Shown here in pieces: positions 10,115-18,192 of a stretch of 49,133 nt of DNA (positions are counted from its first letter, which is position 1; each line of letters begins with the position of its first letter). This DNA is from Mycolicibacterium chubuense (GTDB taxonomy: Bacteria > Actinomycetota > Actinomycetes > Mycobacteriales > Mycobacteriaceae), in the NCBI RefSeq assembly GCF_001044255.1, contig NZ_JYNX01000058.1:229161-278293 (forward strand), given 5' to 3'. Below the pieces are notes generated by a model. It worked only from the letters and a program-made list of their open reading frames with translations, searched no databases and was not told the DNA's origin. A program made the translations under genes and the position numbers.

Positions 10115-11764
10115 ATGGGTTCCGACATCACGGCCACACCGGCATGGCAGGCACTGTCCCGGCATCACGAGGAGATCGGCGGCACCGATCTTCGCGACCT
10201 CTTCGCCCACGACCCCGCCCGCGGGACGGAGCTCGCGCTGACCGTCGGCGACCTGTACATCGACTACAGCAAGCACCGCGTCACCCGTGAGACGCTGACC
10301 CTGCTGCTGGACCTGGCCCGCGCGGCGGGACTGACCGAGCGACGCGACGCCATGTTCTCCGGTGAGCACATCAACACCTCGGAGGATCGCGCGGTGCTGC
10401 ACACCGCGCTGCGACTGCCGCGCGACGCGGCGTTGAGCGTCGACGGCCAGGACGTCGTCGCCGACGTGCACGAGGTGCTGGACCGGATGGGCGATTTCAC
10501 CGACCGGCTGCGCAGCGGCGAGTGGCGCGGCGCGACGGGCGAGCGGATCACCACGGTGGTGAACATCGGCATCGGCGGCTCCGACCTCGGGCCGGTGATG
10601 GTGTACCAGGCGCTGCGGCACTACGCCGACGCCGGCGTCTCGGCGCGCTTCGTGTCCAACGTCGACCCCGCCGATCTCGTCGCCAAACTCGACGGACTCG
10701 AGCCTGCCGCAACGCTTTTCATCGTCGCATCGAAGACGTTCTCGACATTGGAGACATTGACCAACGCGACCGCGGCACGACGCTGGCTGACCGAGGCGTT
10801 GGGTGACGACGCGGTGAGCAAGCACTTCGTGGCGGTGTCGACCAACGCGAAGCTGGTCGACGACTTCGGCATCGACACCGCCAACATGTTCGGCTTCTGG
10901 GACTGGGTGGGCGGCCGCTACTCGGTGGACTCGGCGATCGGGCTCGCGGTGATGGCCGCCATCGGCAAGGAGCGCTTCGCCGAGTTCCTCGCCGGCTTCC
11001 ATCTGGTCGACGAGCACTTCCGCACCGCCCCGCTGGAGGCCAACGCGCCGGTGCTGCTGGGAATGATCGGGCTCTGGTACAACAACTTCTTCGGCGCGGA
11101 AACCCGTGCGGTGCTTCCGTATTCGAACGACCTGGCACGGTTCGCGGCCTATCTGCAGCAGCTGACGATGGAGTCCAACGGCAAGTCGGTGCGCGCCGAC
11201 GGGACCCCGGTGACGTCGGGCACCGGCGAGATCTTCTGGGGCGAGCCCGGCACCAACGGCCAGCACGCCTTCTATCAACTGCTGCATCAGGGCACCCGGC
11301 TGATCCCCGCGGACTTCATCGGGTTCAGCGAGCCGACCGACGATCTGCCGACCGCCGACGGCACCGGCAGCATGCACGACCTGCTGATGAGCAACTTCTT
11401 CGCGCAGACCCAGGTGCTGGCGTTCGGTAAGACCGCCGACGAGATCGCCGGGGAGGGAACGCCGGCCGACGTGGTGCCGCACAAGGTGATGCCGGGCAAC
11501 CGACCGAGCACGTCGATCCTGGCGACGAAGCTGACGCCGTCGGTGGTCGGTCAGCTGATCGCGCTCTACGAGCACCAGGTGTTCACCGAGGGCGTGGTCT
11601 GGGGCATCGACTCCTTCGACCAGTGGGGTGTCGAGCTGGGCAAGACGCAGGCCAAGGCGCTGCTGCCGGTGCTCACCGACGACGGCTCCCCCGCCGAGCA
11701 GACGGACTCGTCGACCGATGCGCTGGTGCGCCGCTACCGCACGGAGCGCGGCCGTTCGGCGTGA
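10115..11764 (+). CDS. pgi: Glucose-6-phosphate isomerase
   Basis: Interconverts glucose-6-phosphate and fructose-6-phosphate in glycolysis and gluconeogenesis. It has 549 aa, normal for the eubacterial/eukaryotic-type enzyme. Motifs: [14 protein letters not shown] near residue 152, [10 protein letters not shown] near 205 for phosphate binding, [15 protein letters not shown] near 265, the signature [19 protein letters not shown] near 375 with the catalytic His, and [10 protein letters not shown] near 455. Orthologue of Rv0946c. The TGA stop lies in one arm of a long hairpin that separates it from the convergent GH16 gene. Confidence 0.97.
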   Translation: MGSDITATPAWQALSRHHEEIGGTDLRDLFAHDPARGTELALTVGDLYIDYSKHRVTRETLTLLLDLARAAGLTERRDAMFSGEHINTSEDRAVLHTALRLPRDAALSVDGQDVVADVHEVLDRMGDFTDRLRSGEWRGATGERITTVVNIGIGGSDLGPVMVYQALRHYADAGVSARFVSNVDPADLVAKLDGLEPAATLFIVASKTFSTLETLTNATAARRWLTEALGDDAVSKHFVAVSTNAKLVDDFGIDTANMFGFWDWVGGRYSVDSAIGLAVMAAIGKERFAEFLAGFHLVDEHFRTAPLEANAPVLLGMIGLWYNNFFGAETRAVLPYSNDLARFAAYLQQLTMESNGKSVRADGTPVTSGTGEIFWGEPGTNGQHAFYQLLHQGTRLIPADFIGFSEPTDDLPTADGTGSMHDLLMSNFFAQTQVLAFGKTADEIAGEGTPADVVPHKVMPGNRPSTSILATKLTPSVVGQLIALYEHQVFTEGVVWGIDSFDQWGVELGKTQAKALLPVLTDDGSPAEQTDSSTDALVRRYRTERGRSA

Positions 11765-11811
11765 TTTGGGCGTAGTTCATCACGCTGAGGGTGACGTTCT
11801 ACACCGAAATC
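11763..11811. terminator. Long imperfect hairpin between convergent pgi and GH16 genes
   Basis: The left arm begins GATTTGGGCGTAG and the right arm ends CTACACCGAAATC, with inner TCAC/GTGA pairing around CGCTGAGG. It occupies almost the whole gap between two convergent stops. It shares outer arms and the CGCTGAG core with the hairpin at 6482-6530, so both look like members of one dispersed terminator family. Confidence 0.55.
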
Positions 11812-11812
11812 G

Positions 11813-12646
11813 CTACCAGACGCGGACGTAGTCGATCAGCATGTCGGCGGGGTAGGTGCCGCCTCGCGGATCGCCGCCGCCGGACCCGGCCACGGCCAGG
11901 TCCATGATCGGGAACAGGGTGTACCCCGGCTCGTTGAACTGCCAGTCCGGCAGCGCATGCGCCGGGACGTCGAAGTACGGCGCCGCGCCGTCGGTGTAGT
12001 CCCGCCAGAAGCGCATGCCGGCCTCGTCCCACTGCACCCGCCAGGTGTGCCAGGCACTGTCCACGGTGATGGTCTGGCTGACGTGCTCGCCGCCGTTGAG
12101 CTTGGCGTGCACGGCCGTTCCCGGCGCCCACGAGCCGTTGCCGTACCACTCCATGATGTCGACTTCGCCGCCGTTGACCGGGCTGTTGTTGGCCAGGTAC
12201 CAGGCCGGCCAGCACCCCGGGGTGAGGCAGTTGAGCTTGATGCGGGCTTCCCAGTTGTGGCCGATGCCGCCGCGGTACGTGCCGAACACCTTGCCGCTGT
12301 AGTAGGTGTCGCCGTCCTTGGCCGCGTGGAAGACGAGATTGGACTTACCGTCGAGGTAGACGTTGCGACGATCGTCGCGGTACTGGCCGACGTTGCCGGG
12401 CAGTTCCCAGTACGTCGGGTCCTCCATCGATTCCCGCGCGGTGGCGATCTCCCACTTGGAGCGGTCAGGAGCCGAACCCGCCGGGCCGTCGAAGTGGTCT
12501 TCGAACAGGTACTTCCCGGCTGGTGGCGGCGCGGCGGGCGGTGGGCCCGGCCAGGGCGCGGCCTGGGCCGGGGTGCTCGGGAGAGCCGCGCCGAGCAGGC
12601 CGATCCCGGTCATCACCATCATGCTGCGTCGATCGAAGTTGGGCAT
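11813..12646 (-). CDS. Secreted glycoside hydrolase family 16 protein
   Basis: Probable endo-beta-glucanase-like enzyme, similar in type to Rv0315. It has 277 aa. The N-terminus has a twin-arginine-like signal (DRRSMMVMTGIGLLGAALPS...AQA), then a Pro/Ala-rich linker to about residue 45. The GH16 jelly-roll follows. The active-site motif GGEVDIMEWYG near residues 157-167 keeps the E-x-D-x-x-E pattern with nucleophile and acid/base Glu. The FEDHFDG opening and DGKSNLVFHA are typical. Substrate is not certain; family members cut beta-1,3-glucans or related polymers. Confidence 0.87.
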   Translation of the reverse strand: MPNFDRRSMMVMTGIGLLGAALPSTPAQAAPWPGPPPAAPPPAGKYLFEDHFDGPAGSAPDRSKWEIATARESMEDPTYWELPGNVGQYRDDRRNVYLDGKSNLVFHAAKDGDTYYSGKVFGTYRGGIGHNWEARIKLNCLTPGCWPAWYLANNSPVNGGEVDIMEWYGNGSWAPGTAVHAKLNGGEHVSQTITVDSAWHTWRVQWDEAGMRFWRDYTDGAAPYFDVPAHALPDWQFNEPGYTLFPIMDLAVAGSGGGDPRGGTYPADMLIDYVRVW

Positions 12647-12658
12647 CGGTCCATGAAA

Positions 12659-12682
12659 GCATCCGCCGCGGTGGGCGGATGC
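12659..12682 (-). terminator. Intrinsic-type terminator hairpin after SDR gene
   Basis: A perfect nine-base stem, GCATCCGCC (12659-12667) and GGCGGATGC (12674-12682), with a six-base loop. It starts one base past the SDR stop and is followed on the minus strand by TTTC, a short T run. Confidence 0.6.
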
Positions 12683-12683
12683 G

Positions 12684-13433
12684 TCAGGCGAAGCGCTTGG
12701 TGAATCTGGGGGGCAGCACCTTCATGACCTCCACCAGCGGCCACCACGGCCACGCCGGCACGACAGCGCGGCCCTTCTCCTTCTCGATCGCGTCCACCAT
12801 GGCCTTGACGCCGGTCTCGTTGTCGACCATGAGCATCGTGGTGTTCGACTTCGCGGTCATCTCGGATTCGATGTAGCCGGGCTCCAGCACGGTGATCTTG
12901 ATCGGGCCCGACGGGTACTCGGCGCGCAACGATTCGCCCAGCGACGTCACGCCCGCCTTGCTCGCGGCGTAGGCGGCCTTGTGTCCGGGCACGCCGACGT
13001 TGCCGAGCACCGACGACACCAGGACCAGGTGGCCCCGGCCGGCCGCCTTGAACATCTCCATCGCGGTCTCGATCTGCACCAGTGCGGCAACCAGATTCGT
13101 CTCGATCGTGGCCTTGTTGGCCCAGAGTTTGCCGCCCCCGAGGGGGTAGCCCTTGCCGATGCCCGCGTTGACGATCACGCAGTCCAGTCCCCCGAGCTCG
13201 TCGGAGAGCTCGGCGAATACCTTGGGCACCTGCTCGTGGTCGTTGACGTCGAGCGCGGCCACCGCGACGGTGATCCCGGGGTGACGCGCGAGCAGTTCGG
13301 CCTTGAGCTCGTCGAGGTTGTCGACCCGGCGGGCGCACAGCGCAAGGTCACGGCCCTTGGCGGCGAACTGGCGGGCCATGCCCGCCCCGAGTCCCGAGCT
13401 GGCACCGGTGATGAGGATCTTCTGCCGAGTCAC
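12684..13433 (-). CDS. Short-chain dehydrogenase/reductase (Rv0945 type)
   Basis: Classical SDR of 249 aa with NAD(P)-dependent oxidoreductase activity on an unknown substrate. The cofactor motif TGASSGLGAGMARQFA is at residues ~9-24, CARR after beta-2 suggests NADP preference, NAGIGKGYPLGGG contains the NAG motif, and the catalytic Tyr-Lys pair is in YAASKAG near 155-160, after a Ser in SSVLGN. The start is GTG 13433. It sits in the conserved order glycosylase, SDR, pgi seen in other mycobacteria. Confidence 0.88.
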   Translation of the reverse strand: MTRQKILITGASSGLGAGMARQFAAKGRDLALCARRVDNLDELKAELLARHPGITVAVAALDVNDHEQVPKVFAELSDELGGLDCVIVNAGIGKGYPLGGGKLWANKATIETNLVAALVQIETAMEMFKAAGRGHLVLVSSVLGNVGVPGHKAAYAASKAGVTSLGESLRAEYPSGPIKITVLEPGYIESEMTAKSNTTMLMVDNETGVKAMVDAIEKEKGRAVVPAWPWWPLVEVMKVLPPRFTKRFA

Positions 13434-13481
13434 CGGGGCAGGATAACCGAGTTAGACAAGTGGGCCGAAATCGGTGGGGTG

Positions 13482-14345
13482 CTACTTGAGCAGCTTGGAC
13501 AGCCGGCGGTCGGCGAGCACCTTGCCACCGGTCTGGCACGTCGGGCAGTACTGGAAGGACTTGTCGGCGAACGACACCTCGCGCACGGTGTCACCGCACA
13601 CGGGGCACGGCATGCCTGTGCGAGCGTGCACCCGCAGCCCCGAGCGCTTCTCGCCCTTGAGCGTGGCGGCCTGCTGCCCGACCGACCGCGTGACGGCATC
13701 GGTCAGCACGTCGATCATCGCGGTGTGCAACGCGGCGAGTTGCGCGTCGGTCAGCTTGTTGGCCGTCGCGAACGGGGACAGCTTGGCCACGTGCAGGATC
13801 TCGTCGCTGTAGGCGTTGCCGATCCCTGCGATCACCTTCTGGTCGGTGATGACGGTCTTGATGCGCCCGGTGTTGCCGCGCAGCGCGTCCGCCAGGCCGT
13901 CGGCGGTCAGCGACAGGGCGTCCGGGCCCAGCGACGCGATCTGCGGGACGACCATCGGATCGGTCACCAGCCAGACCGCCAGCCGTTTCTGGGTGCCGGC
14001 CTCGGTGAGGTCGAAGCCGACCCCCTCACCGGGAGTGCCGAGGTGCACACGCAGCGCGATAGGCCCCTTGCCCGGCTTGAGCGGGGCCGCGGCGAGTTTG
14101 TCCGACCACCGCAGCCAACCCGCACGCGACAGATGCGTGATCAGGTGCAGATCGCCGGCCTGCATGCCCAGGTACTTGCCCCACCGGTTCGCCCCGGTGA
14201 CCTCTTGGCCGTGCAGCGCCGACAGTGGCGGGTCGAACGTCTTGAGCACCGAGAGTGCGGCCACGTCGACCCGACCGACGGTTCGGCCGACCGCGTGCCG
14301 GCGCAGATGATCGGCCAGGGCTTCCACCTCGGGCAGTTCGGGCAT
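13482..14345 (-). CDS. Fpg/Nei-family DNA glycosylase (Rv0944 type)
   Basis: Bifunctional base-excision-repair glycosylase/AP lyase family, 287 aa. The N-terminus is MPELPEVEALADHL, so after Met removal Pro and Glu supply the catalytic N-terminus. GNAYSDEILHVAKLSP marks the H2TH region near 170-185. The C-terminal zinc finger has two Cys pairs (CPVCGDTV... and CPTCQTGG) near 245-272. It appears complete here. Base specificity (8-oxoG versus oxidised pyrimidines) is not evident. It lies five bases downstream of the holin-like gene, probably in one transcript. Confidence 0.88.
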   Translation of the reverse strand: MPELPEVEALADHLRRHAVGRTVGRVDVAALSVLKTFDPPLSALHGQEVTGANRWGKYLGMQAGDLHLITHLSRAGWLRWSDKLAAAPLKPGKGPIALRVHLGTPGEGVGFDLTEAGTQKRLAVWLVTDPMVVPQIASLGPDALSLTADGLADALRGNTGRIKTVITDQKVIAGIGNAYSDEILHVAKLSPFATANKLTDAQLAALHTAMIDVLTDAVTRSVGQQAATLKGEKRSGLRVHARTGMPCPVCGDTVREVSFADKSFQYCPTCQTGGKVLADRRLSKLLK

Positions 14346-14350
14346 ACCTC

Positions 14351-14743
14351 TCAGTCTGCCCTGACGATCAGCGAGAGCAGCCAACTCACGACAGACAGCA
14401 CGATCGCGGCCCAGATCGCCGTCCACCAGAAGTCGTCGATGAACAGGCCCCAGTGCGTGGTGTGCTCGGTGATCCACGACGTGATCCACAACATGAACGC
14501 GTTGATCACGATGTGGAACAGACCCAGCGTCAGGATGTAGAGCGGGATCGAGATGATCTGCACGACGGGCTTGATGATGGCGTTGACCAGCCCGAAGATC
14601 ACCGCCACCACGAAGATGATCCCGACCCGCGCCGCGGTCGAGTCGCCGCCGACGAAGGCGATACCCGGGACGACGAGCGTCACGACCCACAGCGCCACCC
14701 CGGTGAGCGCGGCGCGCAGAAGGAACGGCGTCACAGGCTTCAT
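14351..14743 (-). CDS. Phage-holin-family-4-like membrane protein
   Basis: Small integral membrane protein of 130 aa with four hydrophobic helices, resembling the widely conserved actinobacterial holin-superfamily/YvlD-like proteins, for example the segment AIIKPVVQIISIPLYILTLG. The role is unknown and there is no sign of an associated lysin or prophage. Two ATGs (14746 and 14743) are adjacent; the second is better spaced from GAGG. The gene is first in a likely pair with the glycosylase and divergent from the AurF-like gene. Confidence 0.78.
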   Translation of the reverse strand: MKPVTPFLLRAALTGVALWVVTLVVPGIAFVGGDSTAARVGIIFVVAVIFGLVNAIIKPVVQIISIPLYILTLGLFHIVINAFMLWITSWITEHTTHWGLFIDDFWWTAIWAAIVLSVVSWLLSLIVRAD

Positions 14744-14771
14744 CATGCCTCGCGGCCCAGCGATCCGACCA

Positions 14772-14791
14772 GTACCGCAAGTATGCGGTAC
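14772..14791. promoter_or_regulatory. Perfect palindrome upstream of the AurF-like gene
   Basis: GTACCGCA (14772-14779) and TGCGGTAC (14784-14791) form a perfect eight-base inverted repeat around AGTA. It ends eight bases upstream of a TTGACA -35 element, so it looks like a repressor or activator operator. The cognate regulator is not identified; neither adjacent gene encodes one. Confidence 0.5.
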
Positions 14792-14799
14792 CGAGGGTA

Positions 14800-14829
14800 T
14801 TGACATGTTGCTGCGCGCCTCCCTACCGT
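14800..14829 (+). promoter_or_regulatory. SigA-type promoter of AurF-like gene
   Basis: TTGACA (14800-14805), an 18-base spacer and TACCGT (14824-14829) match the mycobacterial SigA consensus. The ATG lies 30 bases downstream with an AAGGGA ribosome binding site. Confidence 0.55.
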
Positions 14830-14859
14830 CGAGGGCACCACGACGAAGGGACGCTCGAG

Positions 14860-15768
14860 ATGTCCGCTCCAGCAACACCCCAGACTGCTGCCCCGACGCG
14901 TGACGCGTTCGCCGACCGCCTGCTCAAAGGGTCGGTCAAGAAGTCCTTCGCACCCGTCGTCGACATCGACTGGGACGCACCCCTGGATCCGGACAAGTTC
15001 TTCCTGCCGCCGAAAACCGTGTCGCTGTACGGAACACCGTTGTGGGACAGCATGACCCGGGAGCAGCAGATCGAGTTGTCCCGTCAGGAACTCGCCAACA
15101 CACTGTCGGCCGGCATCTGGTTCGAGAACATCCTCAACCAGGCGCTGCTGCGCAAGATGATGCACCAGGACCCCACGGCCCGCGCCACCCACTACGAGCT
15201 GACCGAACTCGGTGACGAAACCCGACACATGGTGATGTTCGGCAAGGCGATCGATCGCGTCGGCGCAAAGCCGGTGCGGCCCAGGCGGTATCAGCGGGTC
15301 ATCATCAACGCACTGCCGTTCGCGTTCCAGGGCTCCCTGCTGTGGGTGGCCGCGCTCGTGGGCGAGGAGATCTTCGACTCACTGCAGCGGCAGATGATGG
15401 ACGACCCCGAACTGCAGCCGCTTGTGCAACGGCTGATGCGCATCCACGTCACCGAGGAGGCCCGCCACATCCAGTTCGCCCGTGACGGGCTGCGTAAGCG
15501 TGCCCCGCAGATGGGACGACTGTCGCGGCTGTGGGTGGCCAACATCCACGGCGCCGGCGGGCTGTTCTTCCGGCACCTGTTCACCAACCGCGTGCAGTAC
15601 GCGCGTGTGGGCCTCGACGCGCGTGAGGCCCGGCGCATCGCGCGTAGTAGTGCGCACCGCCACGAGGTCCAGGTGCTGGGCTTCGCTCCGCTCGCCGCGT
15701 TCCTCGGCGAGGTCGGCCTGATGGGGCCGATCGCCCGGCGGGTGTGGAAGCGCAGCGGCTTCCTGTGA
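14860..15768 (+). CDS. AurF-like non-haem diiron oxygenase
   Basis: Predicted carboxylate-bridged diiron N-oxygenase/hydroxylase of the AurF (p-aminobenzoate N-oxygenase) family, 302 aa. Ligand-type motifs are the Glu-rich RQELANTLSAGIWFENILNQ helix near 75-92, ELGDETRHMVMFGKA near 116-130, GEEIFDSLQRQ near 168, and HVTEEARHIQFARDGLR near 197-213. Together these supply the Glu and E-x-x-H ligands. The natural substrate is unknown. It overlaps the following DUF4873 gene by four bases, so the two are translationally coupled. Confidence 0.85.
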   Translation: MSAPATPQTAAPTRDAFADRLLKGSVKKSFAPVVDIDWDAPLDPDKFFLPPKTVSLYGTPLWDSMTREQQIELSRQELANTLSAGIWFENILNQALLRKMMHQDPTARATHYELTELGDETRHMVMFGKAIDRVGAKPVRPRRYQRVIINALPFAFQGSLLWVAALVGEEIFDSLQRQMMDDPELQPLVQRLMRIHVTEEARHIQFARDGLRKRAPQMGRLSRLWVANIHGAGGLFFRHLFTNRVQYARVGLDAREARRIARSSAHRHEVQVLGFAPLAAFLGEVGLMGPIARRVWKRSGFL

Positions 15769-16478
15769 TCGAGACGGTGATGTACGTCAGCGCAGCGGTG
15801 GACGCCCGCTTCGACGAACAGACCCACACCTGGACCGTCGGCGGCAGCACCGCGCGGGTGCTGATCTCGACCGACGGCACGTTGCCCGCCTCGGCGCCGG
15901 CGTCCGCCGGCGCGCTCGAGCCCTACCTCGGGGTGGCCGTCCACGGTGTCCCCAACTATTTCCTGCTCTCCGGTCCGGACACCGCGGCGCAGAAGAGCTA
16001 CATCGCCAAGTGCCTGCAGCACCTGGACCGCACCGACGGGTCACGCATCGAGGTCCGCGCGGCCACCCAGCGCATGTTCGCCGACCGGGGTCGGCCGCGA
16101 GACCACCGCAGCGGCCGCTACTGGCGCGCCGTGGGGGCGAAGATCCCGTCGGCGTTCGAGGTGCAGTCCGCCGTCGGGGACAACGACGAGGTCTACGACG
16201 GGCCCGCCACCGTCACCGTCGACGGGTGCGACCATGCGGTCCGGGTGCGGCTGACCGGCCGGATGGAGCCGATCGACGGTCGATACCACTGGCGCGGAAC
16301 GGTTTTCGCCGACCTAGAGGGTGTGAAGCTCCCCCACGACGTGGACGTCGCGGTGGACGGTCGAACGGCCCGCGCGCGCCTGACCGAGCGCACACCGCAG
16401 GCGGGATACAGCGTGACGGGCACCGGGTCGCCGCCGTTCGCGCTCGCCAGGACCGATATCGACGTCCCACTCCTGTAA
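15765..16478 (+). CDS. DUF4873 protein with monooxygenase-tail-like N-terminus
   Basis: A 237-aa protein of unknown function. The C-terminal half (about residues 110-230, with GRYWRAVGAKIPSAFEVQ, YDGPATV and GRMEPIDGRYHWRGTVF) fits DUF4873. In related actinobacteria this domain usually follows an FAD-dependent monooxygenase. The N-terminal ~100 residues resemble the extreme C-terminal tail of such monooxygenases (YLGVAVHGVPNYFLLSGPDT, then a CLQHLD helix), but the flavin- and NADPH-binding Rossmann domains are absent. GTG 15765 overlaps the AurF stop as GTGA; ATG 15780 is an alternative. It probably assists the diiron enzyme (inference). Confidence 0.7.
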   Translation: MIETVMYVSAAVDARFDEQTHTWTVGGSTARVLISTDGTLPASAPASAGALEPYLGVAVHGVPNYFLLSGPDTAAQKSYIAKCLQHLDRTDGSRIEVRAATQRMFADRGRPRDHRSGRYWRAVGAKIPSAFEVQSAVGDNDEVYDGPATVTVDGCDHAVRVRLTGRMEPIDGRYHWRGTVFADLEGVKLPHDVDVAVDGRTARARLTERTPQAGYSVTGTGSPPFALARTDIDVPLL

Positions 16479-16500
16479 GACGATCGCCGTCCCGCCGTTC

Positions 16501-16514
16501 TGGAACACGTTCTA
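16501..16514. promoter_or_regulatory. KstR-type operator upstream of LLM oxidoreductase
   Basis: TGGAACACGTTCTA fits the TNNAACNNGTTNNA motif of KstR, the TetR-family repressor of cholesterol and steroid catabolism in mycobacteria. It overlaps a TAGTAT -10 box at 16513-16518, a position suited to repression. The exact reverse complement occurs at 44745-44758. Confidence 0.6.
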
Positions 16515-16544
16515 GTATTCGGTCAGCGACGAGCAGGAGGCGAT

Positions 16545-17417
16545 GTGCGGTTCACCTTTGCAGAGGCGATGACCGATCCGACGTACTACATACCTCTGGC
16601 CAAGGCCGCCGAGGCCGCGGGGTACCACGCGATGACGATTCCGGACAGCGTGGCCTACCCGTTCGAATCGGACTCGACCTATCCGTACACGCCCGACGGC
16701 AGCCGCGAGTTCCTCGACGGCAAGGCCTTCATCGAATCGTTCGTGCTGACCGCCGCGCTGTGCGCCGTGACGACGACGCTCCACTTCAACCACTTCGTGC
16801 TCAAGCTTCCGATCCGGCCGCCGGCACTGGTGGCCAAGCAGGCGGGCTCGCTGGCAGCGCTGTTCGACAACCGGTTGGGCCTCGGCGTCGGAACCAGCCC
16901 GTGGCCAGAGGACTACGAGCTGCTGAACGTGCCGTTCGCGCGGCGCGGCAAGCGGATGGACGAGTGCATCGACATCATCAAGGGCCTGACCACCGGCGAG
17001 TACTTCGAATACCACGGCGAGTTCTACGACATCCCCAGAACCAAGATGACGCCCGCGCCGAGCCGGCCGATCCCGATCCTCATCGGCGGGCACGCCGATG
17101 CTGCGCTGCGCCGCGCCGCACGCAACGACGGCTGGATGCACGGCGGCGGCGACCCGGAAGAACTCGACGCGCTGCTGGCCAAGCTGTCCCGATTCCGCGA
17201 GGAACAGGGCACCGCCGACGATCCGGATTTCCAGATCCACGTGATCTCGATCGACGCCTACACCCCCGACGGCATCAAGCGGCTGGAGGACAAGGGCGTC
17301 ACCGACGTCATCGTCGGATTCCGGATCCCGTACATCACCGGACCGGACACCGAACCGCTGGACACGAAGGTGCGCAACCTCGAGATGTTCGCCGAGAACG
17401 TGATCGCGAAGGTCTGA
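16545..17417 (+). CDS. LLM-class flavin (F420-type) oxidoreductase
   Basis: Luciferase-like monooxygenase-fold oxidoreductase of 290 aa. Many mycobacterial members use F420. It opens MRFTFAEAMTDPTYYIPLAKAAEAAGY and includes GLGVGTSPWPEDY near 105-118, RGKRMDECIDIIKGL, and GGHADAALRRAARNDGWM near 180-197, as is usual for the family. The start is GTG 16545, preceded by AGGAGG; the ATG two bases earlier is in another frame. The KstR-type operator in its promoter suggests a role in sterol or CoA-ester metabolism, which is inference. Confidence 0.85.
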   Translation: MRFTFAEAMTDPTYYIPLAKAAEAAGYHAMTIPDSVAYPFESDSTYPYTPDGSREFLDGKAFIESFVLTAALCAVTTTLHFNHFVLKLPIRPPALVAKQAGSLAALFDNRLGLGVGTSPWPEDYELLNVPFARRGKRMDECIDIIKGLTTGEYFEYHGEFYDIPRTKMTPAPSRPIPILIGGHADAALRRAARNDGWMHGGGDPEELDALLAKLSRFREEQGTADDPDFQIHVISIDAYTPDGIKRLEDKGVTDVIVGFRIPYITGPDTEPLDTKVRNLEMFAENVIAKV

Positions 17418-17462
17418 CGTTGCCGTCGATACCTGTTCTGCATGTTCGCGCCGCAAACTGGG

Positions 17463-17468
17463 TAGTGT
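17463..17468 (+). promoter_or_regulatory. -10 box for leaderless methyltransferase transcript
   Basis: TAGTGT ends seven bases before the ATG at 17476, the TANNNT-N7-start arrangement of leaderless mycobacterial genes. Confidence 0.45.
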
Positions 17469-17475
17469 TCGGCCG

Positions 17476-18186
17476 ATGACACGCGGCGTGTATGACGTTC
17501 CGGATGCCTTCGATGCGGGCGCCGGTGCCTACGACGGCCTCGTCGGAGCCAACCCCGGCTACAACGAGCACCTCCTGTTGTCGGCGGAACGCATGCAGAT
17601 CCCCGACCAGGGGCGCGGCCTGCGGCTGCTGGACATCGGCTGCGGCACCGGCCTGTCGACTGCGGCCCTGCTCAAGGTGGCGCCGCAGGCCGAGATCATC
17701 GGCGTCGACGGATCGGCGGGGATGCTCGCGCAGGCCCGGGCGAAACAGTGGCCGGACTCGGTGCGCTTCGTGCACAGCCGCGCCGAGGGCCTCGCCGACG
17801 CCGGGATCAGCGGCCCCTTCGACGGCATCCTCGCCGCATACCTGGTGCGCAATCTGCCCGACCCCGACCCGGTGCTGCAGGAGCTCCGGGCACTGTTGCG
17901 GCCCGGCGGCGTCTTCGCGGCCCACGAGTACTCGGTGCGGGATTCCCGGCTCGCCGGCGTGATCTGGAACGCGGTGTGCGCGGCGATCATCATCCCGGCC
18001 GGGCGGCTGCGCTCCGGGGACGCGAGCCTCTACCGGTACCTGCGCACCAGCGTCAACAGGTTCGATGGTGCCGAAGCGTTCCGGAATCGGCTGCAGCGCA
18101 ACGGGTTCGTCGACGTGCACAGCCTGACGGTGCCGGGTTGGCAGCGCAACATCGTGCACACGTTCCTCGGAAGAGCCCCGCGCTGA
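17476..18186 (+). CDS. Class I SAM-dependent methyltransferase (UbiE-like)
   Basis: A 236-aa Rossmann-fold methyltransferase. The SAM motif I LLDIGCGTGLSTAAL is at ~50-64, the acidic motif II GVDGSAGML near 77-85, motif post-I FDGILAAYLVRNLPDPDPVL near 115-134, and LLRPGGVFAAHEYS near 141-154. The motif pattern is that of UbiE/COQ5-type enzymes, which methylate quinone or small-molecule substrates, but the substrate is not identifiable. It follows the LLM gene by 58 bases with its own -10 box, so it may be separately transcribed. Confidence 0.82.
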   Translation: MTRGVYDVPDAFDAGAGAYDGLVGANPGYNEHLLLSAERMQIPDQGRGLRLLDIGCGTGLSTAALLKVAPQAEIIGVDGSAGMLAQARAKQWPDSVRFVHSRAEGLADAGISGPFDGILAAYLVRNLPDPDPVLQELRALLRPGGVFAAHEYSVRDSRLAGVIWNAVCAAIIIPAGRLRSGDASLYRYLRTSVNRFDGAEAFRNRLQRNGFVDVHSLTVPGWQRNIVHTFLGRAPR

Positions 18187-18192
18187 CCCTCG

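Noticed and set aside
13440-13481. CCGAAATCGG palindrome between the SDR and glycosylase genes
   Set aside because: Too short and without the outer arms of the hairpin family; the genes are codirectional.
14351-14746. Prophage or lysis cassette suggested by the holin-like protein
   Set aside because: No endolysin, integrase or structural genes nearby; this membrane family is a common chromosomal one in actinobacteria.
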